DNA of 64,000 bases from Prauserella cavernicola (GCF_016595675.1 NZ_JAENJH010000001.1:1177137-1241136); one strand, 5' to 3'; counted from the first letter of the stretch, positions 37,384 through 45,743 are shown. A program made the numbers and translations. The notes: generated from the sequence alone by a model not told the origin.

Positions 37384-37842
37384 TCACTCCGCTTCGGCGA
37401 CCTCGGCAAGCCGGTCCAGCGAGGCGCGCAGCCGCTCCGCCGTCGTCGCGCGAGCGCGGACGAGGCGCTTCTCGTCGGTCAGGCCGGACCAGTCGTAGGT
37501 GTGGGTCACGCGGGTGCGGCCCTCGTCGAGCGGCTCCAGCTCCCAGCGCCAAAGGTGACCCGGCGGTTGCGCGCCCGGCTCGGAGGGCAGCCAGGCGATG
37601 CGCCGCCCCTCCTCGAACTCCACGACGTGGTTTTCCCGCACGGTGCCCTGCGTCAGCAGCATCGTGAACACCTCCCCCACCCCGCGAACGCGTTGTCCCT
37701 CGGGCGCTTCGGCGAGGTTCTCGTTGCCGTCCCAGCTCGGTTGCCTGGTGGGGTCGGCGATCAGGTCGAAGATCCGGTCCGCGTTCGCGGCGATCTCACG
37801 GCCGGCGGACACGACGGTCGGAGTTGCGGAGTCATCGGTCAC
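37384..37842 (-). CDS. SRPBCC (START-like) family protein
   Basis: A 152-residue polyketide cyclase/dehydrase-type SRPBCC protein with the helix-grip fold. Visible signatures are the N-terminal AREIAANADRIFDLIADPTRQPSWDG-like segment, the central strand pair around RIAWLPSEPG, HLWRWELEPLDEGRTRVTHTYDW, and a long C-terminal helix. Such proteins bind hydrophobic ligands; most small stand-alone members are uncharacterised. GTG at 37842 is the only in-frame start that keeps the conserved N-terminus; no clear ribosome site is seen. It is convergent with the GerMN gene and lies 44 bases from the FtsX-like gene end. Confidence 0.85.
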   Translation of the reverse strand: MTDDSATPTVVSAGREIAANADRIFDLIADPTRQPSWDGNENLAEAPEGQRVRGVGEVFTMLLTQGTVRENHVVEFEEGRRIAWLPSEPGAQPPGHLWRWELEPLDEGRTRVTHTYDWSGLTDEKRLVRARATTAERLRASLDRLAEVAEAE

Positions 37843-37886
37843 CGGGTGATTGAAGCATCACGACGCCTCTCGTGGCACCCTCCGGA

Positions 37887-38435
37887 TCAGTCGCGCTCAC
37901 CGCTGGTCGGGCACGGCTCGAGCTCCGACGGCAAGGAGCTCGCGGCCAGGCTCCGCACGATCTCCGCCCGGATCATCGGGTCGACCGTCGCGCCGGGGAA
38001 CTCCGCGGCGAGGTCGTCCGCCCACTCCCGGAGATCGACGCGGCCCGCGGCCACGACGCTCACCGAGGAGGGCAGCGACTCCCGCTCGCTGAGCGAGAGC
38101 GGCAGCGGACGTCCCGCGTAGATCCGCTGGAGCCGCTCGTGGGCCTCGTCCTGGGTTTCGGTGTAGACCTTGCGCGTCCGCCGGTCGTCGCGCACGGCCT
38201 CGGCGATCCGGGTCATCTCCGCGTCGGCCCGGACATAGAGCACGACCCGGTCGGCGCAGACGTCGTGCTCGGCGAGTGCCACGACGGGGGCCAGATCCGG
38301 CGGCGCCGGCGCGGGCTCGTCGTCCAGCCACACCGGAATCACGGCGGCAGCGGCGACGACGAGGAGCACGATCGCCGTGGACGCCAGGAACGGAACTCGA
38401 CGCGAGGACGGCGTCGATCTCGGGGGTTCGGTCAC
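37887..38435 (-). CDS. Single-pass protein with an FtsX extracellular-like domain
   Basis: A 182-residue protein with one N-terminal membrane anchor (VPFLASTAIVLLVVAAAAVIPVW, residues 14-36) and an extracytoplasmic domain of about 140 residues. Segments VVLYVRADAEMTRIAEAV, VYTETQDEAHERLQRIYAGRP and LPSSVSVVAAG match the ectodomain of FtsX, the division protein that activates peptidoglycan hydrolases. The four-helix permease part of FtsX and an FtsE ATPase are absent, so this is a stand-alone ectodomain. Two Cys (HDVCADR, ELEPCPT) may pair. GTG start at 38435. A role in regulating a wall hydrolase is inference. Confidence 0.75.
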   Translation of the reverse strand: MTEPPRSTPSSRRVPFLASTAIVLLVVAAAAVIPVWLDDEPAPAPPDLAPVVALAEHDVCADRVVLYVRADAEMTRIAEAVRDDRRTRKVYTETQDEAHERLQRIYAGRPLPLSLSERESLPSSVSVVAAGRVDLREWADDLAAEFPGATVDPMIRAEIVRSLAASSLPSELEPCPTSGERD

Positions 38436-38698
38436 GGCAGCACTCTAGCGGCAGAACTCGGTGCACAGTAAGGAAAATCACCACCGAGAAACACTGGCAA
38501 CCGGGCGCTTTCTCGCACTGAGCACGCCGGTCTAGTCCAGGCACCGCATCCACACCACGACCGACCGCCCGGACCCGCCGCCGACAGGCTCGGTGTGCAC
38601 AACCATGCTCCCGGTCCTGCCAGCAGACGACCCTCACTCGAGGCGGATTCGCCCGACGGGCGACGTGATCGACGCTCGCCTTGCGGGACACCTCCACT
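38436..38698. other. Intergenic region before the membrane protein/GntR operon
   Basis: No gene is supported here. The stretch contains a short perfect hairpin (TCGCCC-GAC-GGGCGA, 38649-38663) and leads into the operator at 38699-38722; otherwise I see nothing. Confidence 0.6.
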
Positions 38699-38722
38699 CT
38701 TGTACTATCTGCTTGATACAAG
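38699..38722 (+). promoter_or_regulatory. Probable GntR operator upstream of the membrane protein/GntR operon
   Basis: CTTGTA (38699-38704) and TACAAG (38717-38722) form a perfect dyad with a 12-base spacer in an AT-rich stretch 14 bases before the start codon. The position suits autoregulation by the YtrA-type GntR protein encoded second in this operon, whose family binds TTGTA-type palindromes. Confidence 0.6.
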
Positions 38723-38735
38723 AACGGAGTTGACG

Positions 38736-39461
38736 ATGAACCTGGGATCGACGCTCGGCGTGGCTCTCGTCCTGGGGCTGGTCGGGCTGGCCATCCTCAC
38801 CGCGTTGTGGCCCACCGAGAGGAGCGCTCACAAGCTGCTGGCCAAATGGGGCATCGACGATCCGGCGCAGGACGAGACCGACATCGCGATGCAGTACCTG
38901 CGCCGTCGCCGGTTCTGGTACCCGTGGCTGTTCCTCGCCCTGCCGACTCCGCTCGCGGCGATCGGGTTCGGCGACGACAACACACTGGGCGTCATCGGCG
39001 CCACACTGGTGCTCGGCGGTCTGCTGGCGGAGCTGTTCGCGCAGCGCCCGGCGATGCAGACGCGACGGGAGGCGACGCTGGAGCACCGAGGAGTGCGCGA
39101 CTTCGCTCCGATGTGGACACTCATTGTCACCGCGGTCGCGGAGATCGCCGCGCTCACCTACGTCGTGGTCCGCGCGGACTGGCCCGCGCTCGCCGTGGCC
39201 GCCGGAGCCGCCGTCGCGTCCTGGCTGATCATGGCGCTCGCCGTCCGGCGACCGGTCCAGGGCACGCGACGGGTCGACCTGGCACTGCGGCACCGCAGCG
39301 CACGAGTGGCGCTGGGGCTGGGAATCGGGACTGTCGCGGCGATGTGCTGGCAGGTCAACGCGTTCCCCGAGTTCGTCGGGTTCGTGGTGTCGATCGCCGC
39401 GATGATCGCGATCGCGTCGCCGCCCCGGCGGCTGCCCGCGATCGCGGCCCGGGCGGGCTGA
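38736..39461 (+). CDS. Seven-helix membrane protein of unknown function
   Basis: A 241-residue membrane protein with six to seven hydrophobic segments and a hydrophilic first loop (WPTERSAHKLLAKWGIDDPAQDETDIAMQYLRRRR). It is unlike an ABC permease and no ATPase gene follows. ATG at 38736 is chosen since CGGAG lies just upstream and the frame before it crosses the operator. Its stop overlaps the GntR gene (TGATG), so the two form a two-gene operon whose expression is probably controlled by that regulator. I do not recognise the family. Confidence 0.75.
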   Translation: MNLGSTLGVALVLGLVGLAILTALWPTERSAHKLLAKWGIDDPAQDETDIAMQYLRRRRFWYPWLFLALPTPLAAIGFGDDNTLGVIGATLVLGGLLAELFAQRPAMQTRREATLEHRGVRDFAPMWTLIVTAVAEIAALTYVVVRADWPALAVAAGAAVASWLIMALAVRRPVQGTRRVDLALRHRSARVALGLGIGTVAAMCWQVNAFPEFVGFVVSIAAMIAIASPPRRLPAIAARAG

Positions 39462-39841
39462 TGCCCCTGCGCATCGTCGTCGACACCGAGAGCGGGCTGG
39501 CCCCGTGGCGACAGGTGCAGGACCAGATCGTGCGCGCGATCTCGATCGGGGCACTGACCGAGGGCACGCGACTGCCACCGATTCGCCAGCTCTCCCGCGA
39601 CCTCGGTCTCGCCTCGGGGACGGTGGCCCGCGCCTACCGGGAGCTGGAGGCCGCGGGCTGGGTCGCCACGGCGAGGGCCAGAGGCACGTTCGTCACGGCG
39701 CCCACCGGCCGTCCCGATCCCGGCGAACTGCTCCGCGAGGCGGCCGAGGAGTTCGCCGCGCGGGCCAGGGAACTCGGCGCCGACCCCGACACCGCGACCG
39801 CCCTGGTCCGCGAACACTGGGCGGATCGCGACTCCCGCTAG
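39461..39841 (+). CDS. GntR-family regulator, YtrA subfamily
   Basis: A 126-residue repressor with winged helix (GTRLPPIRQLSRDLGLASGTVARAYRELEAAGW, residues 29-70) and the short helical tail typical of YtrA-type GntR proteins. ATG overlaps the membrane protein stop (TGATG). The dyad TTGTA-N12-TACAA in front of the operon is a good candidate operator. The tail FAARARELGADPDTATALVREHW is the dimerisation helix pair. Its end overlaps the convergent DMT exporter gene by four bases. Confidence 0.9.
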   Translation: MPLRIVVDTESGLAPWRQVQDQIVRAISIGALTEGTRLPPIRQLSRDLGLASGTVARAYRELEAAGWVATARARGTFVTAPTGRPDPGELLREAAEEFAARARELGADPDTATALVREHWADRDSR

Positions 39842-40752
39842 GGAGCCGGTGTCCGCGCGAACCCGCGCACCGAGACCACCACGTTGCTCAGCACGATCAG
39901 CCCGATCCCCGTCCACTCGTGGGCCTCGAGAGCCTGGTGGAGCAGCAGCCAGCCCGCCAGTGCGGCCCACACCGGGTTGACGCTGGTGAACGTGCCGAAC
40001 AGTGGTGCGGGGACCCGGCGCAGGGCGACCAGGTCGGCGACGTAGGGCACGATCGACGACAGCAACCCGCAGCCGATGGCGAGCCCGAGCGCCGCCGCGG
40101 TCGGCGGGTGCGCAGCGAACCAGCCGATCGCGATCGGCAACCACGCGCCCGCTGTGACCACACTGGCCACCGCCGTGCCCTGCAACCCCGGCAGCCGCTG
40201 GCCGAGCGTGCGATTGAGCAGGATGTAGCAGCCCCACGCCGTCGCGGCCAGCAGCGCCAGGCCGATCCCGACGACGTCGGTGGTCGGCCCCGGACTGGTC
40301 AGCACCACCACACCGGCACCGGCCAGCACGGCGCACCCGAGATCGAGCGGTCTCCGGGAACCCGCGATGGCGACCGTGAGCGGGCCGAGGAACTCCAGGG
40401 TCACGGCCAGGCCGAGTCCCACGCGGTCGATCGCGGCGTACAGGCTGAGGTTCATCACGCTGAACACCGCGACCAGGCCGAGGATCGGCCACCACTGGTC
40501 CGCGCGCAGGCCACGCAGCCGCGGGCGCACGATCGGTGTGAGCACCAGTGCGGTGACCAGCTGCCGCACCGCGACCACGCCGACCGGTCCGATCACGGGG
40601 AACGCCGTGGCACCCACGGCCGCGCCGGTCTGGTTGGACGCCGAGCTGGCGAGCATCAGTGCGATGCCCCCACCGCGCTGGCGTGGGTTCGCCGTCGCGG
40701 CGGAGAGCTGCCCGGCACCGGCCGGGCGCCGTACGGTCTCGACGCTGTCCAT
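39838..40752 (-). CDS. EamA/DMT-superfamily transporter
   Basis: Drug/metabolite transporter of 304 residues with ten predicted helices arranged as two EamA repeats, as in RhtA-type amino acid and metabolite exporters. The N-terminus is hydrophilic for about 28 residues, then IALMLASSASNQTGAAVG starts the first helix. It diverges from a LysR regulator, with 69 bases between start codons, the classic arrangement for a LysR-controlled exporter. The exported metabolite is unknown. Confidence 0.9.
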   Translation of the reverse strand: MDSVETVRRPAGAGQLSAATANPRQRGGGIALMLASSASNQTGAAVGATAFPVIGPVGVVAVRQLVTALVLTPIVRPRLRGLRADQWWPILGLVAVFSVMNLSLYAAIDRVGLGLAVTLEFLGPLTVAIAGSRRPLDLGCAVLAGAGVVVLTSPGPTTDVVGIGLALLAATAWGCYILLNRTLGQRLPGLQGTAVASVVTAGAWLPIAIGWFAAHPPTAAALGLAIGCGLLSSIVPYVADLVALRRVPAPLFGTFTSVNPVWAALAGWLLLHQALEAHEWTGIGLIVLSNVVVSVRGFARTPAP

Positions 40753-40821
40753 ACCCGCACCGTAAGTACCGGCGAGCCCATGAACCTAGTGCATGTTTCG
40801 ACGCTGCCATACGCTGAAGTT

Positions 40822-41679
40822 ATGGACTGGAGTCTGCGTGAGCTGCGGTTCTTCGTCACCGTCGCCGAGGCCGGCTCGTTCACCGAGGCGGCGACGCAGC
40901 TCTACGTCTCACAGGCGGCGGTCTCGCGCACCATCGCGGGACTGGAGCGGAGCGTGGGTGATCGGCTGCTGCGGCGGGTTCCGCGCGGGTGCGAGCTCAC
41001 CAGCACAGGCCAGCAGCTGCTGCCACCGGCCCGCCGGGTGCTGGCCGAGGCCGACAGGTTCACCGAGTTCCTGCACTCCCGCCACGGCGTTCTGCGGCTC
41101 GGCTACGCCTGGGCCGCGCTGGGCAGGCACAGCGCGCGGCTGCAGCGGGAGTGGGCGCGCCGGCACGAGACGCTCGACCTGGAACTGGTGCGCCACAACT
41201 CGACCACCGCGGGCCTGGCCGAGGGCCGGTGCGACGTGGCGATCGTGCGGCGGCCGGTCGACGACAAGCGGTTCGACTCCGTGGTGGTGGGGTTGGAGCG
41301 ACGGCTGGTCACCTTCGCCTCCGACGACCCGCGCTGGGCGCGCAGGCGAGCGCTGAGCATGGCCGAGATCGCCGAGCGCACCGTGATCATCGACCCGCGG
41401 GCCGGCACCACGAGCAGCAGCCTGTGGGAGGGAGCCGAGCAGCCGCCCCGGTTCCTCGAATCGACCGATGTGGACAGCTGGCTCGACGCGATCGCGGCGG
41501 GACGCGGCGTCGGCACCACCTCCGAGGCCACCGCGCACCACCACCCCCGGCCCGGCGTCGCCTACCGGCCCATCAAGGAGGGGCCGCGCATCCCCGTCCG
41601 GCTCGCGTGGTGGCGCGACCACCACCCCGCAGGGCTCGAGGACCTGGTCGACGCCATCACCAGGCTCTACTCGGGTTAG
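40822..41679 (+). CDS. LysR-family transcriptional regulator
   Basis: Regulator of 285 residues: N-terminal HTH (LRELRFFVTVAEAGSFTEAA, LYVSQAAVSRTIAGLE) and a periplasmic-binding-like effector domain. ATG at 40822 places the HTH at residue 4, as in the family. It is divergent from the DMT exporter gene and probably activates it in response to an effector, the usual LysR arrangement. The 69-bp gap is too short for more than one operator. Confidence 0.92.
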   Translation: MDWSLRELRFFVTVAEAGSFTEAATQLYVSQAAVSRTIAGLERSVGDRLLRRVPRGCELTSTGQQLLPPARRVLAEADRFTEFLHSRHGVLRLGYAWAALGRHSARLQREWARRHETLDLELVRHNSTTAGLAEGRCDVAIVRRPVDDKRFDSVVVGLERRLVTFASDDPRWARRRALSMAEIAERTVIIDPRAGTTSSSLWEGAEQPPRFLESTDVDSWLDAIAAGRGVGTTSEATAHHHPRPGVAYRPIKEGPRIPVRLAWWRDHHPAGLEDLVDAITRLYSG

Positions 41680-41692
41680 AGCACGACCATCC

Positions 41693-43309
41693 TCAGCCCG
41701 CCGGTTCGATCGACAGGGCGTGCCGGAACTCGTCACGCGGGTCCCACCTCGCCTTGATCCGCCGCAGGCGCGCGTAGTTGTCCTTGTAGTACAGCGTGCG
41801 CGCGGAGACCCCGGACGTGTTCCACGCCGGATCGAGCAGGTCGTTGTCGGGATAGTTGATGTAGGAACCGTCGTTGACCTCGTCGGGCACGGGCACGCCG
41901 CCGGTGTCGGCGTAGACGTCGCGGTAGAAGGAGCGGACCCAGGCGAGGTGGGCCTCGTCGCCCTCCTCGTCGGCCCAGGTCGTGTAGTAGATCACCTTCA
42001 TCACCGAGTCGCGCTGGGCGATCGCGGTGTCCCCCTGCGCCACCGCGTTCACCTGCCCGCCGTAGCCGAGCAGCAGCACTCCCGCGCTGGGCACGCCCGC
42101 GGGGTCGGTCAGGTAGCGGTACACGGCGGCGCGCTGTCGCTCGGTCATCGACCTGCGCAGGTAGCCGGCCTTGTTCTTGTAGCGACGGGTCGTCGCGTCG
42201 CCGGACTCGCCCGAGCCCGCCCAGGTCATCCGGTGCAGCCACGCCGTCGAGGTGCTGCCCGAGAACACCGGTTCGACCTCCACGCCCTCCGACACCGCGG
42301 CCACGAACTCGGCCACCAGGTCGTTCGCGCCTGGCACGTCGGCGTCGATCTGCGCGAGCAGCGCGAAGGCCCCCGCGCTGCTGTGGGACAGCACGAAGAG
42401 CCCGTACAGGTTCGTGGCGGGCGAACCGGGCGCGCTGTTGCGCTCGTGCCAGGTGCCGAAGTTGTGCAGCAGCCTGCTGAAGTCCTGTTCGGTCATGCTC
42501 TCCCACGACCACGCCACGGCGTGCTCGAGCATGGTGGCGGGCGAGGTCGGCAGCAGCCGGGACGGCTCACCGGTGGCTCCCGGCGAGCGCAGCCAGTACC
42601 GGGTCACCACCCCGACGTTGCCACCGCCGCCGCCGGTGTGCGCCCACCACAGGTCGCGGTTCGGGTCGTCGGGCTCGCGGGTTGCGATCACCGCGCGGGC
42701 CTTGCCGTTCCTGCCCACCACCACGACTTCCACCGCGTAGAGGTGGTCGACCACGGAGCCGTACCGGCGCGACAGCGCCCCGTACCCGCCGCCCGCGAAG
42801 TGGCCTCCCGCGCCCACGCCGGGGCAGCTGCCACCGGGCACCGTCACGCCCCAGCCCTGGTACAGCTTCCGGTACACCCGGCCCAGCGTGGCTCCCGGCT
42901 GCACCTCGAACGCCCGCATCGCGGGGTCGTAGGTCACCGAGTCCATCGGCGAGAGGTCGAGCAGTACCCGCACCCCCGCATCGGCCGTGAAGTCCTCGAA
43001 GCAGTGGCCGCCGCTGCGCACGGCGACCCGCCGCCCCGAGGCCACCGCCTCGGTGACCGCGCGCACCACCTGGGAAGTGGAGCCGATCACCTGGATCTCG
43101 TCCGGATCGCCCACGAACCGGAAGTTGTTGCCCCGCAACAGCGAGCCGTACCGCGCTTCACCCCGCCCGATCCGTACCGGCCCGAACGCCTCCGGCTCGG
43201 GAGCCGCCGTAGCGGGAGCGATCAGTCCCGCCCCCAGCGCGCCGCCCGCCGCCCCCGCGCCGGCGAGCAACGCCCGACGACTGACCGCGTGCCCCTGCGA
43301 CCTGCTCAT
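41693..43309 (-). CDS. Tat-exported BBE-type FAD oxidoreductase, probably bicovalently flavinylated
   Basis: Secreted flavoprotein of 538 residues of the berberine bridge enzyme/glucooligosaccharide oxidase class. A Tat signal (SRRALLAG) ends near residue 36 (ATAA). The PCMH FAD domain shows RSGGHCFEDF with His102 and GGSCPGVGAGGH with Cys162, the pair that binds FAD through two covalent bonds in GOOX-type enzymes. The C-terminal BBE motif (SYINYPDNDL, NYARLRRIKARWDPRDEF) is present. Substrates of relatives include oligosaccharides, alkaloids and polyketide sugars. ATG at 43309 has a G-rich site upstream. The gene is isolated; substrate unknown. Confidence 0.9.
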   Translation of the reverse strand: MSRSQGHAVSRRALLAGAGAAGGALGAGLIAPATAAPEPEAFGPVRIGRGEARYGSLLRGNNFRFVGDPDEIQVIGSTSQVVRAVTEAVASGRRVAVRSGGHCFEDFTADAGVRVLLDLSPMDSVTYDPAMRAFEVQPGATLGRVYRKLYQGWGVTVPGGSCPGVGAGGHFAGGGYGALSRRYGSVVDHLYAVEVVVVGRNGKARAVIATREPDDPNRDLWWAHTGGGGGNVGVVTRYWLRSPGATGEPSRLLPTSPATMLEHAVAWSWESMTEQDFSRLLHNFGTWHERNSAPGSPATNLYGLFVLSHSSAGAFALLAQIDADVPGANDLVAEFVAAVSEGVEVEPVFSGSTSTAWLHRMTWAGSGESGDATTRRYKNKAGYLRRSMTERQRAAVYRYLTDPAGVPSAGVLLLGYGGQVNAVAQGDTAIAQRDSVMKVIYYTTWADEEGDEAHLAWVRSFYRDVYADTGGVPVPDEVNDGSYINYPDNDLLDPAWNTSGVSARTLYYKDNYARLRRIKARWDPRDEFRHALSIEPAG

Positions 43310-43423
43310 CCCAACCCCCGGCTGTCGAACTCGGCGAACCACCTCACCGTGTCAGCGCGGCGGCCGGGGCCGCATCAACCGATCTTCCGATTCCGGGAAC
43401 CACCGAATGGAGGGCCGAGGGTG

Positions 43424-43525
43424 CTACGGCGCGGCGGTCAGTGCCCTCTCCCCCATCGGGCTGCGCTCGGCGTAGTCGTCGTCGACGAGCCGGGCCGATC
43501 CGGCAGAAAAGTCCTTTGTAGACAT
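43424..43525 (-). CDS. Possible 33-residue small protein
   Basis: A 33-codon frame beginning MSTKDFSAGSARLVDDDYAE and ending GERALTAAP. The second half has strongly GC-rich third positions and looks protein-coding; the first codons do not, and there is no clear ribosome site. It could be a real small protein or the 3' end of a lost gene. It lies in the 246-bp gap between the flavoprotein and the 390-residue protein. Confidence 0.3.
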   Translation of the reverse strand: MSTKDFSAGSARLVDDDYAERSPMGERALTAAP

Positions 43526-43555
43526 AATGGTGTCCGCTGAGACCCACGTGGTGCG

Positions 43556-44728
43556 TCACCTGATGTGAGAGTTGTGCTTGCGCGCCAGCACCCACACGTA
43601 ATACCACTTGTCGCTGCGCAGCGCCTGCTTGCTGTTCTCGGTGACCGCATGGATGACGCCCCAGACACCGCCGCCCGCGCCCGCGACGGCGATGGCGGCC
43701 TGCATGGCAGGGCCGTACACGGCGACGAGCACCGCGCCGACGGTTCCGATCGCGGCACCCGACACGGCGACGGCCCGCTTCCGCTTCACCTTCGCCATCT
43801 CGGCCTCGACGGCGCGGATCCCCTCCTTGATGTGCAGCCCGTGCTTGACGAGTTCACGTTCCGACTGCACGGCGTTCAGTGCGTCGTCCATGTCGTTGAA
43901 GGTCAGCCGGAGATGGTCGCGAAACGACGCGTAGGACGCGAACTCCTGCGTGGTGATCTCACTGAAATCGCGGAGTCCGACGCCATCGACGAAAGGGAGG
44001 TCGATCGTCAGCACAGGCCGTACCAAACGACTCTTCAGCGGACTCGCTCCGGACGCGTCCACGGCCCGTCGATCCCTGATCAGGTAGTCGACGCCGGGGT
44101 AGGGCTGCTGGGAGTGGAGGTGCTCCTGGCGGAGCTGAGCGCTCGACCGGACGGTACCCAGAGCAGATGCGGTCGCGTAACACGGCAGATACCAGGCCAA
44201 CCCCGCTCTGAGCAACGGCTCGGCATCGCGCAGCCACGCCCCCAGGCCGTTCAGGTCCGGGCAGTACATACCGAACCACTTCTCGTGGCGCCGCACGGTG
44301 TCATCGAGATCGGCTCTGATGTAGCCGTTGATGTCCGTGTCGACTCCGTCCATCGAGGACGCGGTGAACACGTCGTGCCTGTCGCGCGCGCTCTGTGCGC
44401 CCGGCGTGTAATTCTCCTGGACGCCGAGCTGGTGGAACTCACCCGAGCGGACATGAGAGAGCAACAGCGTGTCCGAGATCAACGTGGCCCGCTTGGTGAT
44501 CGTGTCGAAACTCCGGCCGGTGTCGTCGGTCGCCAACGCCACCGTGAACCGTTCGTGTTTCAGCTTCTGCTCATCGACCACCGCCGCGCGCCGCCGACTC
44601 CACATCGCGCGGCCGTACGCCTCGGCCAGTTGATCCGGCGAGATGCCGCGCACGTGCCTCGACGTGAAGAACCGTCGCATGTGTTTGGCGACGACCTCGT
44701 TCTGCACCGGCTCTCGGCGAGCGAACAT
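43556..44728 (-). CDS. Unrecognised 390-residue protein with a C-terminal membrane pair
   Basis: I do not recognise this family. ATG at 44728 begins FARREPVQNEVVAKHMRRFF; the frame continues upstream but that part is low-complexity shadow. The first 300 residues are soluble and mixed alpha/beta, with segments such as FDTITKRATLISDTLLLSHV and DVFTASSMDGVDTDINGYIRADLDDTVRRH. A charged helix (SERELVKHGLHIKEGIRAVEAEMAKVKRKRA) leads to two hydrophobic stretches (AVAVSGAAIGTVGAVLVAVYG and AAIAVAGAGGGVWGVIHAV) and a short basic tail. Codon use is less GC3-extreme than in neighbours, suggesting acquisition. A membrane-associated effector is one reading, unproven. Confidence 0.7.
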   Translation of the reverse strand: MFARREPVQNEVVAKHMRRFFTSRHVRGISPDQLAEAYGRAMWSRRRAAVVDEQKLKHERFTVALATDDTGRSFDTITKRATLISDTLLLSHVRSGEFHQLGVQENYTPGAQSARDRHDVFTASSMDGVDTDINGYIRADLDDTVRRHEKWFGMYCPDLNGLGAWLRDAEPLLRAGLAWYLPCYATASALGTVRSSAQLRQEHLHSQQPYPGVDYLIRDRRAVDASGASPLKSRLVRPVLTIDLPFVDGVGLRDFSEITTQEFASYASFRDHLRLTFNDMDDALNAVQSERELVKHGLHIKEGIRAVEAEMAKVKRKRAVAVSGAAIGTVGAVLVAVYGPAMQAAIAVAGAGGGVWGVIHAVTENSKQALRSDKWYYVWVLARKHNSHIR

Positions 44729-44787
44729 GCACTCATCGTATCGAGACCGCGGTGGGAGTGGGACAGAAAGAACGGCTGACCCGCCGC

Positions 44788-45570
44788 TCAGTTCCCCTCG
44801 GCCATTCCGCGCACCACGTCCTTGATGAGGTCGGCGACGGCGGCCACGCGGTCGGGTGTCGCCTGGGACTTCAGCAGCGACGAGCTCACCGCGAAGGGCT
44901 GACCGTCGGTCGCCGAGCCCGGCACGGTCGCCGCGACGCACACGATGCCCTCCGCCGCTTCCTGGTCGTCGACCGCGTGCCCGGCCGTCCGCACCGCGCG
45001 AAGGTCGGCCAGCAACGGATCGAGCGCGGTGATCGACCACGACGTCCGCGCCGCGAACGGCTCGCCGTCCGCCAGCAGAGCGCGCACGTCGTCCTCCGGC
45101 ACACCCGCCAGCATCGCCTTGCCCAGTGCCGTGCACGTGACCGGCAGCCGGGACCCTGCTTTGCTCGTCGGTCGCAACAGGACAGTGCCCTCGTGCACGG
45201 CGAGGTAGACGACGTCCGCGCCCTCCATCGTCGCCAGCTGCAGCGTCTCCTCCCGATCGCCGAGCCTGCCCATCTGTTCCTTGAAGGCCCGCACGGGATC
45301 CAGCGCGTCGAGGTAGGCCTGCGAGAGGCGCAACAGCCCCGGACCGAGCACGAAGCCCCCGTCAACGGCCCTGACCAGGTCGCGGTCGTGCAGTGCCGCA
45401 CAGACGTTGACCACCGACGCGCGAGGAATGTCGCCCGCCGCGGCGGCCAGCTGAGCGGGCGTCAGCGCGCGACCGCGAGATCTCGCGAGCGCGTCGAGGA
45501 TGGCGCCCGCTCGCAGCACCGCGGGCGCGGGCGACGCACTGGCCCAGACCGATTCGCTTCGCGTACTCAT
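44788..45570 (-). CDS. IclR-family transcriptional regulator of the deoxysugar island
   Basis: Regulator of 260 residues with winged helix (VLRAGAILDALARSRGRALTPAQLAAAAG, residues 18-75) and IclR effector domain (PVTCTALGKAMLAGVPEDD). It diverges from the FAH-family hydrolase gene, and a perfect TGTCAA-N4-TTGACA dyad lies 15 bases upstream of its start. It probably represses the hydrolase and itself until a pathway intermediate binds. The ribosome site (GGGTGGG) is weak. Confidence 0.92.
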   Translation of the reverse strand: MSTRSESVWASASPAPAVLRAGAILDALARSRGRALTPAQLAAAAGDIPRASVVNVCAALHDRDLVRAVDGGFVLGPGLLRLSQAYLDALDPVRAFKEQMGRLGDREETLQLATMEGADVVYLAVHEGTVLLRPTSKAGSRLPVTCTALGKAMLAGVPEDDVRALLADGEPFAARTSWSITALDPLLADLRAVRTAGHAVDDQEAAEGIVCVAATVPGSATDGQPFAVSSSLLKSQATPDRVAAVADLIKDVVRGMAEGN

Positions 45571-45584
45571 CCCACCCGCTTTCG

Positions 45585-45600
45585 TGTCAACCTATTGACA
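45585..45600. promoter_or_regulatory. Probable IclR operator upstream of the FAH-family gene
   Basis: TGTCAA-CCTA-TTGACA is a perfect 6-bp dyad; a further half-site TTGACT follows at 45614-45619. The site is in the 173-bp gap between the divergent IclR gene and the hydrolase gene. Confidence 0.6.
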
Positions 45601-45743
45601 GCTCGTCATCATATTGACTGCGTGGTCGTGCGTCGATAGCGTCCGCACAATCCGGCACATCGAACACCACGTCCTGCCAGGAGCCGGGCCCGCCCGCCCC
45701 AGGACCGACCGCCCATGCCGGCCTTCCCGAAGGAGAACGCAGT

